Below are positions 8,647 to 16,780 of a stretch of 64,000 bases of DNA, piece after piece. The position numbers and the translations under genes were made by a program. Source of the stretch: Nocardioides ungokensis (GTDB taxonomy: Bacteria; Actinomycetota; Actinomycetes; Propionibacteriales; Nocardioidaceae); assembly GCF_013466985.1 (NCBI RefSeq), contig NZ_CP059164.1:248001-312000 (forward strand), given 5' to 3'. The notes beneath the pieces are model-generated. The model saw only the letters and a list, made by a program, of their open reading frames with translations, did no database searches and was not told the DNA's origin. How positions within the stretch are numbered: the stretch's first letter is position 1; the number at the start of each line of letters is the position of its first letter.

Positions 8647-8997
8647 TCAGAGGTCGGTGGCGCGCGGGTGGCGAGGCTCGTAGAGGCCGATGTCGCCACC
8701 GCCGGGCAACCGGAACCGGGTGAGCCGTCCCCAGCGCTCCTCGGTGAGGTCCTCGGTGAACTCCACGCCCCTGGCGCGCAGCTCCTGCATCGTGGCCTCC
8801 ACGTCGTCGCACATGAAGAAGAGCTCGTGCCCGGCGGGACCCTCCGAGGGGTGCATCGCCACCTCCGCCGGGGGCAGCTTGAAGATCAGCCACCCGCCGC
8901 CGGCGTCCACGTTCGGTTGTCCCAGGACGTCGGCGAAGAAGGTCCGGTCCGCTTCCGGGTCACGACTGAACAGCACGACATGGCTTCCGTTGATCAC
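8647..8997 (-). CDS. VOC family (glyoxalase/bleomycin resistance-like) protein
   Basis: A 116-residue single VOC domain of two beta-alpha-beta-beta-beta units (HVVLFSRDPEADRTFFADVL and HELFFMCDDVEATMQELRARGV). Members bind a metal and act as lyases, dioxygenases or drug-binding proteins. The usual metal positions can be partly matched (His near the N-terminus, Glu in the last strand LYEPRHP), but the substrate is unknown. GTG 8997 is chosen because the domain starts right after it; the longer frame to 9078 adds unrelated residues. Confidence 0.8.
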   Translation of the reverse strand: MINGSHVVLFSRDPEADRTFFADVLGQPNVDAGGGWLIFKLPPAEVAMHPSEGPAGHELFFMCDDVEATMQELRARGVEFTEDLTEERWGRLTRFRLPGGGDIGLYEPRHPRATDL

Positions 8998-9112
8998 GCG
9001 CCGACGGTACGCCGCGAGGCCGGGTGAGGTCGCGAGCGAGGAGCTTGGGGGTCGACTGTTCACGATGCGGGGGGCCACCGGCGGGGCCTGGCGCGACTGC
9101 CATGCTCACGCC

Positions 9113-10147
9113 ATGACCGACCTCTCCGTGGCCCCTCCTGACCAGACGATCGCCCGCGAGGCCGCCGAGCGGCTCGCCGGACTCGCCGTACCTGCCGGGG
9201 CCCTGGGGCGGCTGGGGGAGCTCGGCGTCTGGGTGGCGTCGACGCAGGGGACCGTGCCGCCGCAGCCGCTGGACAACGTGCGCCTGGTGATCTTCGCCGG
9301 CGACCACGGCGTCGCCGGGCACGGCGTCTCGGCGTACCCGGCCGCGATCACTCCGGCGATGGTGCGCACCTTCGCGGCCGGCAAGGCGGGCGTCTCGGCG
9401 CTCGCGGCGGCGCACGACGTGCACGTGCGCGTGCTGGATCTCGGCGTGGACGACGACCTGTCCGACCTCCCGGCCGAGGTCCGCGCCTGGAAGGTACGCC
9501 GCTCCTCCGGAGCCATCCACCTCGAGGACGCGCTCACGCCGGAGGAGGCCCGGCGGGCGATCGAGGCCGGCCGCGCCGTCGCCCGCGAGGAGATCGCGGC
9601 TGGTGCCCAGCTCCTGCTCAGCGGTGACATGGGGATCGGCAACACCTCGCCGGGCGCCGCGCTCGTCGCCGCGGCCCTGGGCCTGCCGGCCAGCGAGGTC
9701 ACCGGTCGCGGCACCGGCGTCGACGAGGAGACGCTCGCGCACAAGCAGCAGATCGTGCAGGAGGCGCTCGACCGCGCCGGGAGACGTACCGAGGACCCTG
9801 TCGACTGCCTCACCGCGCTGGGCAGCGCCGACCTCGCGGCGACGACCGGCTATCTCGCCGAGGCCGCCGCGAACGGGGTCCCGGTCCTGCTCGACGGCCT
9901 GCTCTCGGTGGCCTGTGCCCTGACCGCCGACCGGATGGCGCCCGGGGCGGCCGCCTGGTTCGTGGCCGGGCACCGCTCGACCGAGCCGGCCCAGTCCCTG
10001 GCCCTGGAGAAGCTCGGCCTCGAGCCCCTGCTGGATCTCGGGCTGCGGCTCGGCGAGGGCTCCGGCGCGGTGGCGGCCGTGCCGCTGATGCGCTCCGCGG
10101 TGGCCCTGCTGCGCGACGTCGCGATGCTGCGCGACCTGATGCCGTGA
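9113..10147 (+). CDS. cobT: Nicotinate-nucleotide--dimethylbenzimidazole phosphoribosyltransferase
   Basis: A 344-residue CobT. It makes alpha-ribazole phosphate from dimethylbenzimidazole and nicotinate mononucleotide, activating the lower ligand of cobalamin in the nucleotide-loop assembly pathway. Family motifs: IFAGDHGVAGHGVSAYP, LSGDMGIGNTSPGAAL, GRGTGVDEETLAHK, and the C-terminal GLRLGEGSGA, whose Glu matches the catalytic base of known CobT enzymes. Length is normal. Its stop overlaps the GTG start of cobS by 4 bases, so the two are co-translated. Confidence 0.95.
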   Translation: MTDLSVAPPDQTIAREAAERLAGLAVPAGALGRLGELGVWVASTQGTVPPQPLDNVRLVIFAGDHGVAGHGVSAYPAAITPAMVRTFAAGKAGVSALAAAHDVHVRVLDLGVDDDLSDLPAEVRAWKVRRSSGAIHLEDALTPEEARRAIEAGRAVAREEIAAGAQLLLSGDMGIGNTSPGAALVAAALGLPASEVTGRGTGVDEETLAHKQQIVQEALDRAGRRTEDPVDCLTALGSADLAATTGYLAEAAANGVPVLLDGLLSVACALTADRMAPGAAAWFVAGHRSTEPAQSLALEKLGLEPLLDLGLRLGEGSGAVAAVPLMRSAVALLRDVAMLRDLMP

Positions 10148-10881
10148 CCGCTGCGCTGCGGGTGGCCGTCGGGACCCTCACGGCGATCCCGGTCGGCGGC
10201 GCCCGGGTCACCCCGGCGGTGGCCACCGGCGCGATGCTGCTCGGTCCCGTCGCCGCCCTCCCGCTCGGCGCACTCGTGGCCCTGGTGTGCTGGGCGGGTG
10301 CGTCGCTCGACCTGCCGGCTCCGCCGGTCGCGTTCACGGCGGTCGGGCTGCTCGCCGCCGGCAGCCGCGCGCTCCACCTGGACGGGCTGTCGGACGTCGC
10401 CGACGGCCTCACCGCCAGCTATGACCGGGAGCGCTCGCTGGCGGTGATGAAGAGCGGCACGGCCGGGCCGGCCGGCGTGGTCGCCCTGGTGCTCGTGCTG
10501 GGGACCCAGGCCACCGCCCTCGCGGCGTACGTCGCCCATGGCGCGCTGCTGGCCGGCGCGCTGGTGTGCGCGTCGCGCGCGGCGCTGTGGATCACCTGCG
10601 CCCGTGGCGTGCCGGCGGCCAGGCCCGACGGTCTCGGCGCTGCCTTCACCTCCCGGGTGCCCGTGGTCGCCGCGGTGCTGGGGTGGGTCGTCGTCGCCGG
10701 TCTCGCGGCGCTGGTGGACCCGTGGCGGGGACCGATCACCGTCGTGGCCGCCGCGCTGGTCGTCGTCGCGCTGGTGCGTCGGGCCACGCGTCGTTTCGGC
10801 GGCGTCACCGGCGACGTGTTCGGGGCCGCGATCGAGCTGGCGCTGGCCGTGCTCCTGCTGGGCCTCGCCGGAGCCCGGTAG
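10144..10881 (+). CDS. cobS: Adenosylcobinamide-GDP ribazoletransferase (cobalamin synthase)
   Basis: A 245-residue integral membrane enzyme with about six hydrophobic segments. It joins adenosylcobinamide-GDP with alpha-ribazole (phosphate), the last assembly step of adenosylcobalamin. The conserved acidic motif HLDGLSDVADGLTAS (metal binding) and ERSLAVMKSGTAGPAG are both present. It is coupled to cobT by a GTGA overlap and ends 7 bp from the convergent cobU, so all three nucleotide-loop genes sit together. Confidence 0.95.
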   Translation: MTAALRVAVGTLTAIPVGGARVTPAVATGAMLLGPVAALPLGALVALVCWAGASLDLPAPPVAFTAVGLLAAGSRALHLDGLSDVADGLTASYDRERSLAVMKSGTAGPAGVVALVLVLGTQATALAAYVAHGALLAGALVCASRAALWITCARGVPAARPDGLGAAFTSRVPVVAAVLGWVVVAGLAALVDPWRGPITVVAAALVVVALVRRATRRFGGVTGDVFGAAIELALAVLLLGLAGAR

Positions 10882-10888
10882 ATCCGGC

Positions 10889-11413
10889 TCAGGCCAGCTC
10901 CAGCACCCGCCCGGCCACGACCAGGTGGACCCGGTCGACCACGGCGCCCACCTGTTGGTTGACGGTGCCCAGCAGGTCGCGGAACACCCGACCCGAGCGG
11001 TGCTCGGGCACGACGCCGAGCCCGACTTCGTTGGTGACGAGCACGACCGAGGCCGCCGCCGCGGTGACGGCACCGAGCAGGGGGTCGAGGCGGTCGACCA
11101 CGTGACGGGTCATCTCGTCCACGCCGGCCTCCCACAGCGACGCCTCGTCGAGGACCGACGTGAGCCAGGTGCCCAGGCAGTCGACGAGGACCGCGCCGGG
11201 CGCGCCTGACAGTGCCGCGGCGAGGTCGCTCGTCTCGACGGTCTCCCAGTGCCCGGGGCGCCGGGCCCGGTGCCGCTCGATGCGGTCGAGCCAGTCGGCG
11301 TCGTCGTACGCCGGACCCGCGGCGACGTACCGCACCACCGGCTCGTCGGCCAGGAGCCGTTCGGCATGGACCGACTTGCCCGACCGGACTCCGCCGGTGA
11401 CCAGGAGGCGCAT
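10889..11413 (-). CDS. cobU: Bifunctional adenosylcobinamide kinase / adenosylcobinamide-phosphate guanylyltransferase
   Basis: A 174-residue CobU, which phosphorylates adenosylcobinamide and then attaches GMP to give adenosylcobinamide-GDP, the substrate of CobS. The P-loop is GGVRSGKS (residues 7-14). The His of the guanylylation site is expected in the segment IERHRARRPGHWETVE, where a conserved HxxxRP pattern is visible. VLVTNEVGLGVVPEHR is another family block. It lies on the opposite strand to cobTS and diverges from the riboswitch-controlled btu genes. Confidence 0.93.
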   Translation of the reverse strand: MRLLVTGGVRSGKSVHAERLLADEPVVRYVAAGPAYDDADWLDRIERHRARRPGHWETVETSDLAAALSGAPGAVLVDCLGTWLTSVLDEASLWEAGVDEMTRHVVDRLDPLLGAVTAAAASVVLVTNEVGLGVVPEHRSGRVFRDLLGTVNQQVGAVVDRVHLVVAGRVLELA

Positions 11414-11454
11414 GAGACCACGCTAGTGGGTCGGCGGACGGCGGCTATGCTGCT

Positions 11455-11572
11455 GCCGCCTCCGCTCCGCGGGGGTGTCATGGAGTGCCAGTGAAGTCCG
11501 GTGTGAAACCGGCGCTGTCCCGCAACTGTGAGTCCGGTCCCGGTCCGGACGAGCCAGGCCCTGGTCCATGGC
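11455..11572 (+). promoter_or_regulatory. Cobalamin (B12) riboswitch aptamer upstream of btuF
   Basis: The conserved core is present in order: GTGCCAGTGAA, GGTGTGAAACC, GCTGTCCCGCAACTGT and the B12-box GAGCCAGG (11551-11558). It lies in the leader of the btuF-btuC-btuD importer genes, whose expression B12 usually turns off. Outer boundaries are approximate because the P1 stem was not folded by computation. Confidence 0.92.
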
Positions 11573-11641
11573 CACGAACGAGTCCCTCGGACGAAGGGCC
11601 GTGCGTGCGCGCCGCCGTCCGGTGGCCCAGCACCCACGACT

Positions 11642-11665
11642 TCGTCCTCCGGAGCCGGAGGATGA
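11642..11665 (+). promoter_or_regulatory. Ribosome-site-masking hairpin of the cobalamin riboswitch
   Basis: A ten-pair stem (11642-11651 with 11656-11665, one G-U pair) with a GAGC loop buries GGAGG at 11657-11661, the ribosome binding site of btuF. The 5' arm CTTCGTCC can instead pair with GGACGAAG at 11589-11596, giving an alternative structure that frees the site. This is the expression platform expected for translational control. Confidence 0.7.
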
Positions 11666-11667
11666 CT

Positions 11668-12665
11668 GTGACCACACCGATGCCCAAGACCCGCCTGGCG
11701 CGGGCGACCGCCGCGGCCGCCTGCGCGCTCGCGGTCCTGCTCACCGCTGCCTGCGGCAGCGACGCGACGGCCGACGGCGCGACCGACCGACCCGGTGGCG
11801 CGCACCCCGGCGACGCCTCCGGGTTCCCGGTGACCGTCGCCTCGGGCCAGCTCGGCGCCACGACCGACCTGACCATCGAGCAGGAGCCGCAGCGGATCGT
11901 GTCGCTGTCCCCGAGCGCGACCGAGACGCTGTGGGCGGTCGGGCCGGCGACCAGGTCACCGCGGTCGACGACCAGTCGGACTACCCCCGGGGCGTGCCGA
12001 CCACCAAGCTGTCGGGCTTCCAGCCCAACGTCGAGGCGATCCTCGGCTACTCGCCGGACCTGGTCGTGGCCGCCGACGACACCGACGGCCTGGTCAGTGA
12101 CCTGCGCAAGGCCGGCGTCCCGGTGCTGCTGCTGCCGGCGCCCAAGACTCTCCCCGAGGCCTGGTCCCAGATGGAGCGGCTCGGTGCGGCCACCGGCCAC
12201 GTCGCCGAAGGCGCCGCGCTCGCCGCGCACGTGAAGCAGTCCGTCGACGACGCCGCCGCGAAGGCGGCTCGCGCAGGTGCCCGGGGCCTGACCTACTTCC
12301 ACGAGCTCGACCCGTCGCTCTACACCGTGACCGGCAAGACGTTCATCGGCCAGCTCTACCGACGGTTCGGCTTCACCAGCATCGCCGACGCCTCCGCCTC
12401 CGGGGACGACTACCCGCGCCTCTCCCCGGAGTACGTCGTCTCGGCCGACCCCGACCTGGTCGTGCTCACCGACACCGGGTACGGCGACGTCTCGGTCCGC
12501 AACGTCGGGGACCGACCCGGCTGGGCCGACATGTCAGCGGTCCGGGGCGGCCACGTGATCGAGGTCGATCCCGACATCTCCAGCCGCTGGGGTCCGCGTC
12601 TCGCCGACTTCGCCGACCTTCTCGCACGCCAGGCCCAGTCGCTGGCGCCGGCAGCAGCGCGCTGA
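11668..12665 (+). pseudogene. btuF: Cobalamin ABC transporter substrate-binding lipoprotein (one frameshift)
   Basis: An extracytoplasmic B12-binding protein of the BtuF/FecB class. The start is GTG 11668, six bases after GGAGG; the ATG at 11662 is too close. A lipoprotein signal ends in LLTAAC. The frame breaks at about 11940-11943: LSPSATETLWAVG is followed in the next frame by AGDQVTAVDDQSDYP, as if one G of a GGGG run were missing. The rest, with SGFQPNVEAILGYSPDLVVA and DISSRWGPRLADF, is well conserved to the stop at 12665. It is the first gene after the riboswitch, so it is expected to be B12-repressed. The break looks like a sequence error. Confidence 0.85.
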
Positions 12666-12788
12666 CCCGTTGTCCGTCGACGGAGTCACCGACGGTGTCG
12701 CGGTCGCCGCGGCGTCCCGAACCGCCCGGTCCGGGGGCTGTGGCGGCGCCACACCGTCGCCCTGACCGTCGCCGCGGTCGCCGCGGCG

Positions 12789-13751
12789 ATGCTGGTCGGG
12801 CTGCTGGTGGGGCCGGCGGACCTCACGGTGCACGGCGTGCTCCTGGACCTCGCCGACGCCCTGCCCGGGGTCCACGTCGACTCCGGGCTGACCCTGCCGC
12901 AGCACGCGATCCTCTGGCAGATCCGGATGCCCAGGGTCGTCCTCGGCGTCCTCGTCGGCGCCACCCTCTCCCTCTCCGGCGCGACGTACCAGGGGGTCTT
13001 CCGCAACCCCCTGGCCGATCCCTACCTGCTCGGCGTCTCCAGCGGCGCCGGACTCGGCGCCACCGTGGCGATCGTCGCCGGCGGCAGCATCGGCCCGTTC
13101 GGGGTCCCGCTCCTGGCGTTCGCCGGTGGTGTCGTCGGCGTGCTGGCGACCTACGGGCTGGGCAGCTCGGTCGGCGGCGGCCGCACCAACGCCGTCATCG
13201 TGCTGGCCGGCGTCGCCGTCGCGGCGTTCTTCAACGCCCTCCAGACGCTGGTGCAGCAGTGGTTCGACGACTCGCTCACGGCGGTGTACGCGTGGATGCT
13301 CGGCCGGCTCAGCACCGACGGCTGGACCGATGTCGTCGCGATCCTCCCGTACGTCGTCGTCTCGGCCGTGGTCATCCTGCTGCACCGTCGCACCCTCGAC
13401 CTGCTCGCCCTCGGCGACGTGGAGGCCGCCAGCCTCGGCGTCGACCCGGCCCGGGCGCGCCTGCTGCTCGTGGCCGCCGCCACGCTCGGGACCGCGGCCG
13501 TGGTCAGCGTCAGCGGCCTCATCGGCTTCGTGGGCGTGGTGGTGCCGCACGCGGCGCGGCTGCTGTTCGGGGCGTCGCACCGCACGCTGCTGCCCGTCTC
13601 GATGGCCCTGGGCGGGGCCTTCCTGGTGCTCACCGACGTGCTGGCCCGGTGGGTGCTCGCGCCTGCCGAGCTGCCGATCGGCGTCGTGACCGCGGTCGTC
13701 GGGGCGCCGTTCTTCGTGTTCGTGCTCCGGCGCCGCAGGAGCCGCGCATGA
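12789..13751 (+). CDS. btuC: Cobalamin ABC transporter permease (FecCD family)
   Basis: A 320-residue FecCD-type permease with about nine or ten membrane segments. Motifs include the ATPase-coupling LSLSGATYQGVFRNPLADPYLLG, split here as LSGATYQGVF and NPLADPYLLG, and GLIGFVGVVVPHAARLL. The true start is probably GTG 12695: the frame from there gives a basic N-terminus and would join this frame if the GGGGG at 12733-12737 were one base shorter, adding LWRRHTVALTVAAVAAA. The start given is the first ATG of the unbroken frame and omits part of the first helix. It overlaps btuD by ATGA. Confidence 0.88.
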   Translation: MLVGLLVGPADLTVHGVLLDLADALPGVHVDSGLTLPQHAILWQIRMPRVVLGVLVGATLSLSGATYQGVFRNPLADPYLLGVSSGAGLGATVAIVAGGSIGPFGVPLLAFAGGVVGVLATYGLGSSVGGGRTNAVIVLAGVAVAAFFNALQTLVQQWFDDSLTAVYAWMLGRLSTDGWTDVVAILPYVVVSAVVILLHRRTLDLLALGDVEAASLGVDPARARLLLVAAATLGTAAVVSVSGLIGFVGVVVPHAARLLFGASHRTLLPVSMALGGAFLVLTDVLARWVLAPAELPIGVVTAVVGAPFFVFVLRRRRSRA

Positions 13752-14524
13752 GCGGGATCCGCTGTGTGGGGGTGACGATCCGGCGCGGCGGGCAGGTCGT
13801 CGTGCGCGACGCCTCCCTCGCCGTGGACCAAGGGGGTTGGCTCGCCCTGGTCGGACCGAACGGCGCCGGGAAGAGCTCGTTCCTCCTCGCCCTTGCCGGG
13901 CTGCTGCCGGCCGAGGGCACGCTGTCGGTGGCCGGCCTCGACCCTGCGATCGCGCCCCGGCGAGAGCTCGCCCGCGCGGTGGCGCTGATGCCCCAGCAGC
14001 CGGTGCTGCCCGAGGGCGTGACCGTGCGGGAGCTGGTGGCGCTCGGCCGGGCGCCGCACCTGCGGCCGCTGCGCGGCGAGACCGCCACCGACCGCGACGC
14101 CGTGCGACGCGCCCTGACCCGCCTCGAGCTGCGCGGGCTCGAGGATCGTCTCGTGTCCTCGCTCTCCGGCGGCGAGCTCCAGCGCGTCATCCTGGCTCGC
14201 GTGCTCGCCCAGGAGCCGCGGGTCCTGCTGCTCGACGAACCGACCAGCGCCCTCGACCTGGGACACCAGCAGTCGGTCCTCGAGCTCGTCGACGACCTGC
14301 GCCGATGCGAGGAGCTGACCGTGGTCGCCGCCATGCACGACCTCACCCTTGCTGCGCAGTTCAGCACCCGCCTGGCGCTGCTCGACGACGGGGTCGTGGT
14401 GGCCGACGACGTCGCCGAGCAGGTGCTCACCGCCGAACGCGTACGGCAGGTCTACGGTGCGCGCGTCGAGGTGCTCCGCCGCGCCGGTGGGCCCGTCGTG
14501 GTCCCGCACAGGACGGCCCGGTGA
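13748..14524 (+). CDS. btuD: Cobalamin ABC transporter ATP-binding protein
   Basis: A 258-residue ABC ATPase. Walker A is GPNGAGKSS (about residues 37-45), the Q-loop lies in ALMPQQPVLPEGVTV, the signature is LSGGELQRV, Walker B is VLLLDEPTSALD, and the H-loop is AAMHDLTLA. It powers the BtuFC importer. Its ATG overlaps the btuC stop by 4 bases. A short gap of 67 bases separates its stop from the convergent gene at 14592. Confidence 0.93.
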   Translation: MSGIRCVGVTIRRGGQVVVRDASLAVDQGGWLALVGPNGAGKSSFLLALAGLLPAEGTLSVAGLDPAIAPRRELARAVALMPQQPVLPEGVTVRELVALGRAPHLRPLRGETATDRDAVRRALTRLELRGLEDRLVSSLSGGELQRVILARVLAQEPRVLLLDEPTSALDLGHQQSVLELVDDLRRCEELTVVAAMHDLTLAAQFSTRLALLDDGVVVADDVAEQVLTAERVRQVYGARVEVLRRAGGPVVVPHRTAR

Positions 14525-14591
14525 GGCGATGCGCGCACCAGCAGCGCCTCCCTGGCGCGTCAGGATGGGTCACGCGCGCGTCGCGGGTGCG

Positions 14592-16001
14592 TCACCGCCG
14601 CGGTCGGGGCCGTCCGAAAAATGGGTCCTCTGCTTGCTCGGCGACGCTTCCCCGGGTACCCGGCGGGTCGATCACCATGTAGCGCCGCGCGCGCCGGTCA
14701 TCGCTCAACCCGATCCACCCCAGTTCCCGGCCCGGGGGCAGCGGGTCACCACCCGCCGCGAGATGCTCGCGGGCGTCATCGAGGGTCATGCCGAACGCGC
14801 GCCAGACCCGCGCCTCGTGTGGGTACACGTCCAGGTCGGTCCAGGCGCGCGCCTCGGCCGCCGCGAAGCCGGTGGCCAGCCACTTCAGCCGTGCGCGCGG
14901 GTCGATACCCGCGTCGTCGAACGCGTCGGCCTCTGCTGGCGTGACCGCCTGGTCGGCCATGACCAGCTCCCGTGCATCTCCGAGGGCGAACCCGGCCTCG
15001 CGCCAGCGCACCGCGTCATCGAGCGGACGCCGGCGCCAGATCTTGAGGTCGTCGAAGGTGAAGCCAGCGCCCAACCACTCGCCGTACTCGGCAGGCGTCA
15101 GCCAATCCAGGTCCCAGTACAGGGCCTCCGGAGGGTCCGCGGGCATGCCCTGCGCCCGCCACGCCAGGGTCGCCTCGACAGCGACCGAACCCCTCGTGCC
15201 CGTCGTCCGAGCCCAGGCCACCGCCTGCTCCTCGGTCAACCCGGCGCCGCCGTCGACGGCTGGGGCCAGGAGCCGGGTGGTGTCTGCCGGGTCGAGGCAG
15301 ACCAGCACCAGGTCTGCCACGTCGTCGCCGACCCGGCCGGCGCGCCGCCATGCCTGAGCGGTGTCGGCGTCCGGCCCGCGCCACCACGCCCACACCTGCT
15401 CCTCCTCCCAGGTCAACAGCTCGATGGCCGCCCGGGTCGTTTCGGCACAGCCCTCATCGGTAGAGCCCTGATCGGGGTGCTGCTCGTCGTGGAGCCGGCG
15501 GATCAGGTTGAGTACGACGGCCAAGCCGAGCGTCGGCCACGGCGACCGCAGCAACCACAACCGACCCGATGGCGGCACGGGCAGGCCACACGTCTCGGCC
15601 GCCCAGGCCTTTTCCGACTGCAACGACTCCCAGTCATCCTCGTCCTCCGCGTCCCCCGGCACCAGCCACTGCCGCTCCACCCCGTCGGATCCCACGCACG
15701 ATGCCGAGCCGATCCGCGGCAGCCGATCCAGCACCCAGGACCGGTGCTGTGCCGGCCAGATCGCCGGCAAGCAGTAGTCCCACGGGTTGTTGGACGCCAG
15801 GTGCCAGCCGTCCGCCGCCAACGCCTGTACCTCGGGCAGGTCCGCGGCCCCGACGAACTGGAACTCTTGCCCTGGCTCGAGCAGCCGGCGTTCACCCCGT
15901 GCCTCGAGCTCTGCGAGATCGGCCAGCCGTGGCGGCAGCGGGGGCAGAGCCTCGGCGGGCACAGCCGGAGTCGTGTTGAGACCCCAGGGGTCATCGCTCA
16001 T
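14592..16001 (-). CDS. Large hypothetical protein with C-terminal Trp/Gly-Phe helical repeats
   Basis: A 469-residue cytosolic, acidic, Trp-rich protein that I do not recognise. Residues 1 to about 170 form a globular region (LLEPGQEFQFVGAADLPE, then a SVNNPWDY-like SNNPWDYCLP). From about residue 200 it contains repeated helical units with a Trp, then an AGF-like turn, then an acidic-hydrophobic helix: AWRRAGRVGDD, EWLGAGFTFDD, RWREAGFALGDA, KWLATGFAAAEA, VWRAFGMTLDDA. Spacing between units is about 20-35 residues. Such repeats usually make protein-binding solenoids. It is transcribed away from the membrane protein at 16192; the 190-bp gap must hold both promoters. The ATG at 16001 has only a weak Shine-Dalgarno. 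Confidence 0.6.
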   Translation of the reverse strand: MSDDPWGLNTTPAVPAEALPPLPPRLADLAELEARGERRLLEPGQEFQFVGAADLPEVQALAADGWHLASNNPWDYCLPAIWPAQHRSWVLDRLPRIGSASCVGSDGVERQWLVPGDAEDEDDWESLQSEKAWAAETCGLPVPPSGRLWLLRSPWPTLGLAVVLNLIRRLHDEQHPDQGSTDEGCAETTRAAIELLTWEEEQVWAWWRGPDADTAQAWRRAGRVGDDVADLVLVCLDPADTTRLLAPAVDGGAGLTEEQAVAWARTTGTRGSVAVEATLAWRAQGMPADPPEALYWDLDWLTPAEYGEWLGAGFTFDDLKIWRRRPLDDAVRWREAGFALGDARELVMADQAVTPAEADAFDDAGIDPRARLKWLATGFAAAEARAWTDLDVYPHEARVWRAFGMTLDDAREHLAAGGDPLPPGRELGWIGLSDDRRARRYMVIDPPGTRGSVAEQAEDPFFGRPRPRR

Positions 16002-16191
16002 GACAAGGACCTTGCCAGACCCACGCGGTCTCCGGCATGCACCATCAACGGTAGTGAGGACTGCACACAGACCGGACCGTGCGGATGACGCAGTCATTGC
16101 GACCCAGTCGCAGCCAGTCTCCTGGAGCCGGCCACGACGTAATGTGGACGCACGGATCAGCGTCTCGCTGGCAGTGGAGAACGGAGTGGCC

Positions 16192-16764
16192 GTGGTTGAG
16201 CAGGTGTTGATCGCCGTGGGTGTCGTGGGGCTGCTCTTCATCGTCGCCACGGGCGTTGCCGCAGTCGTCGTGGTTCGAGGCGTACGCCGCCGGTACCGCT
16301 CCGCGCGTGCCCGGCTCCTGGCCGTGCGGGGACGGCAGCACGACCTCGAAGCCTTTCTCCGCGTGTCGGGCTCGGTCGCTTCGGCTTCGATCGGATCGCC
16401 CGACTGGTGGGCGGCCCAGAGCCGCCGGCACCGGATGTGGAGGTCCGTCACCTCCGCTGAGCACGCGATCAGCGTCGCGCGCCGGGCCGATGTCGCAGTG
16501 GGGGACCTTCCCTCGCTGGCGGGCCGGCTGCACACGGCAGCCACGGGGGTCGACGCCGTGCTTCGTGCTGGTGGTCGTCAAGGTTCGCTCCGCGACCAGG
16601 ACCGTGTGGACTGCGACCGGATCATGGCGGCGGCATCCGACCTGCGCTCTGCCGCGTTGTCCTCGCTGAGGTCCGACTCGCACGCCGACACCGAGACCGT
16701 GGTCTCCGCGGTGCAGCTCGAGGTGGCCGCCTTGGCCGCTGGGGTACGCGCGGCGCACAGCTGA
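16192..16764 (+). CDS. Single-pass membrane protein of unknown function
   Basis: A 190-residue protein with one N-terminal membrane segment (VLIAVGVVGLLFIVATGVAA, about residues 5-24) followed by an Arg-rich turn (RGVRRRYRSARARLLAVRGR). By the positive-inside rule the rest, a largely helical domain, lies in the cytoplasm. No known domain. GTG 16192 is preferred because GGAG lies five bases upstream, over the GTG at about 16174. Divergent from the repeat protein at 14592-16001, which may be functionally linked. Confidence 0.6.
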   Translation: MVEQVLIAVGVVGLLFIVATGVAAVVVVRGVRRRYRSARARLLAVRGRQHDLEAFLRVSGSVASASIGSPDWWAAQSRRHRMWRSVTSAEHAISVARRADVAVGDLPSLAGRLHTAATGVDAVLRAGGRQGSLRDQDRVDCDRIMAAASDLRSAALSSLRSDSHADTETVVSAVQLEVAALAAGVRAAHS

Positions 16765-16780
16765 AGCGGCCCGGTGGGCA

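Noticed and set aside
12695..14524. Open frame of 609 codons spanning btuC and btuD
   Set aside because: Only its ends are real: the start may be the true btuC N-terminus and the end is btuD. The middle is btuC read out of frame.
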